Notes under the pieces: generated by a model | Seen by the model: the letters and a program-made list of their open reading frames with translations, nothing else | Database searches by the model: none | Told to the model about the DNA's origin: nothing | Program-made: the position numbers and the translations under genes | Assembly (NCBI GenBank): GCA_029067255.1 | Contig: JAIEEW010000277.1 | Coordinates: 1 to 5,545, forward strand | DNA: 5,545 nt | Origin: Clostridia bacterium | GTDB lineage: Bacteria > Bacillota > Clostridia > Christensenellales > UBA3700 | Reading direction: 5' to 3' | In this document: in pieces, positions 5,521 to 5,545 of the stretch | Layout: every line of letters starts with the position of its first letter | How positions within the stretch are numbered: the first letter of the stretch is position 1

Positions 5521-5545
5521 AATTATCATTTATCTGTAAATAGAT

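Overview
The window looks like a chromosomal segment of a low-to-moderate GC Bacillota, most likely an uncultured gut-type Clostridia. The evidence is: consensus AAGGAG ribosome binding sites about 6 nt before ATG; Gram-positive style lipoprotein signal peptides; a Listeria-Bacteroides (InlB B-type) repeat on a surface lipoprotein; a probable ECF-type S component; and compact Rho-independent terminators. The taxonomic guess comes from style only, since there is no marker gene in the window.

Region 1 (1-3151) is a tight three-gene transcription unit on the plus strand. It encodes a 622-aa lipoprotein (InlB-like repeat, helical body, long coiled coil), a 165-aa lipoprotein whose mature part resembles the DUF4430 / transcobalamin C-terminal beta domain, and a 212-aa six-helix membrane protein that resembles the substrate-binding S component of an ECF vitamin transporter. 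The first two genes abut with no gap, and the RBS of the third overlaps the stop codon of the second. A strong GC-rich terminator ends the unit at about 3151. A hairpin with a T-run also sits only 6 nt before the RBS of the first gene, so transcription of the unit probably has to read through it. My reading, which is inference, is a surface capture and import system for a small ligand, possibly a corrinoid, in which two lipoproteins feed an S component that borrows its ATPases and EcfT from elsewhere in the genome.

Region 2 (3159-4936) starts at a near-consensus extended -10 promoter. It holds a 367-aa polytopic membrane protein with a YcxB-like (bacterial PH-like) cytosolic domain between two groups of membrane helices, then a clear Nudix ADP-ribose pyrophosphatase (nudF) with its own strong RBS. 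A 19-bp hairpin at 4949-4991 terminates transcription from both sides.

Region 3 (5004-5545) holds a small uncharacterised minus-strand gene, convergent with nudF. It has two possible starts (106 or 138 aa). Upstream of it is AT-rich intergenic DNA with inverted repeats and no convincing gene. No rRNA, tRNA, CRISPR array, insertion sequence, phage gene or other mobile element was recognised. The most interesting part is the lipoprotein/lipoprotein/S-component module.
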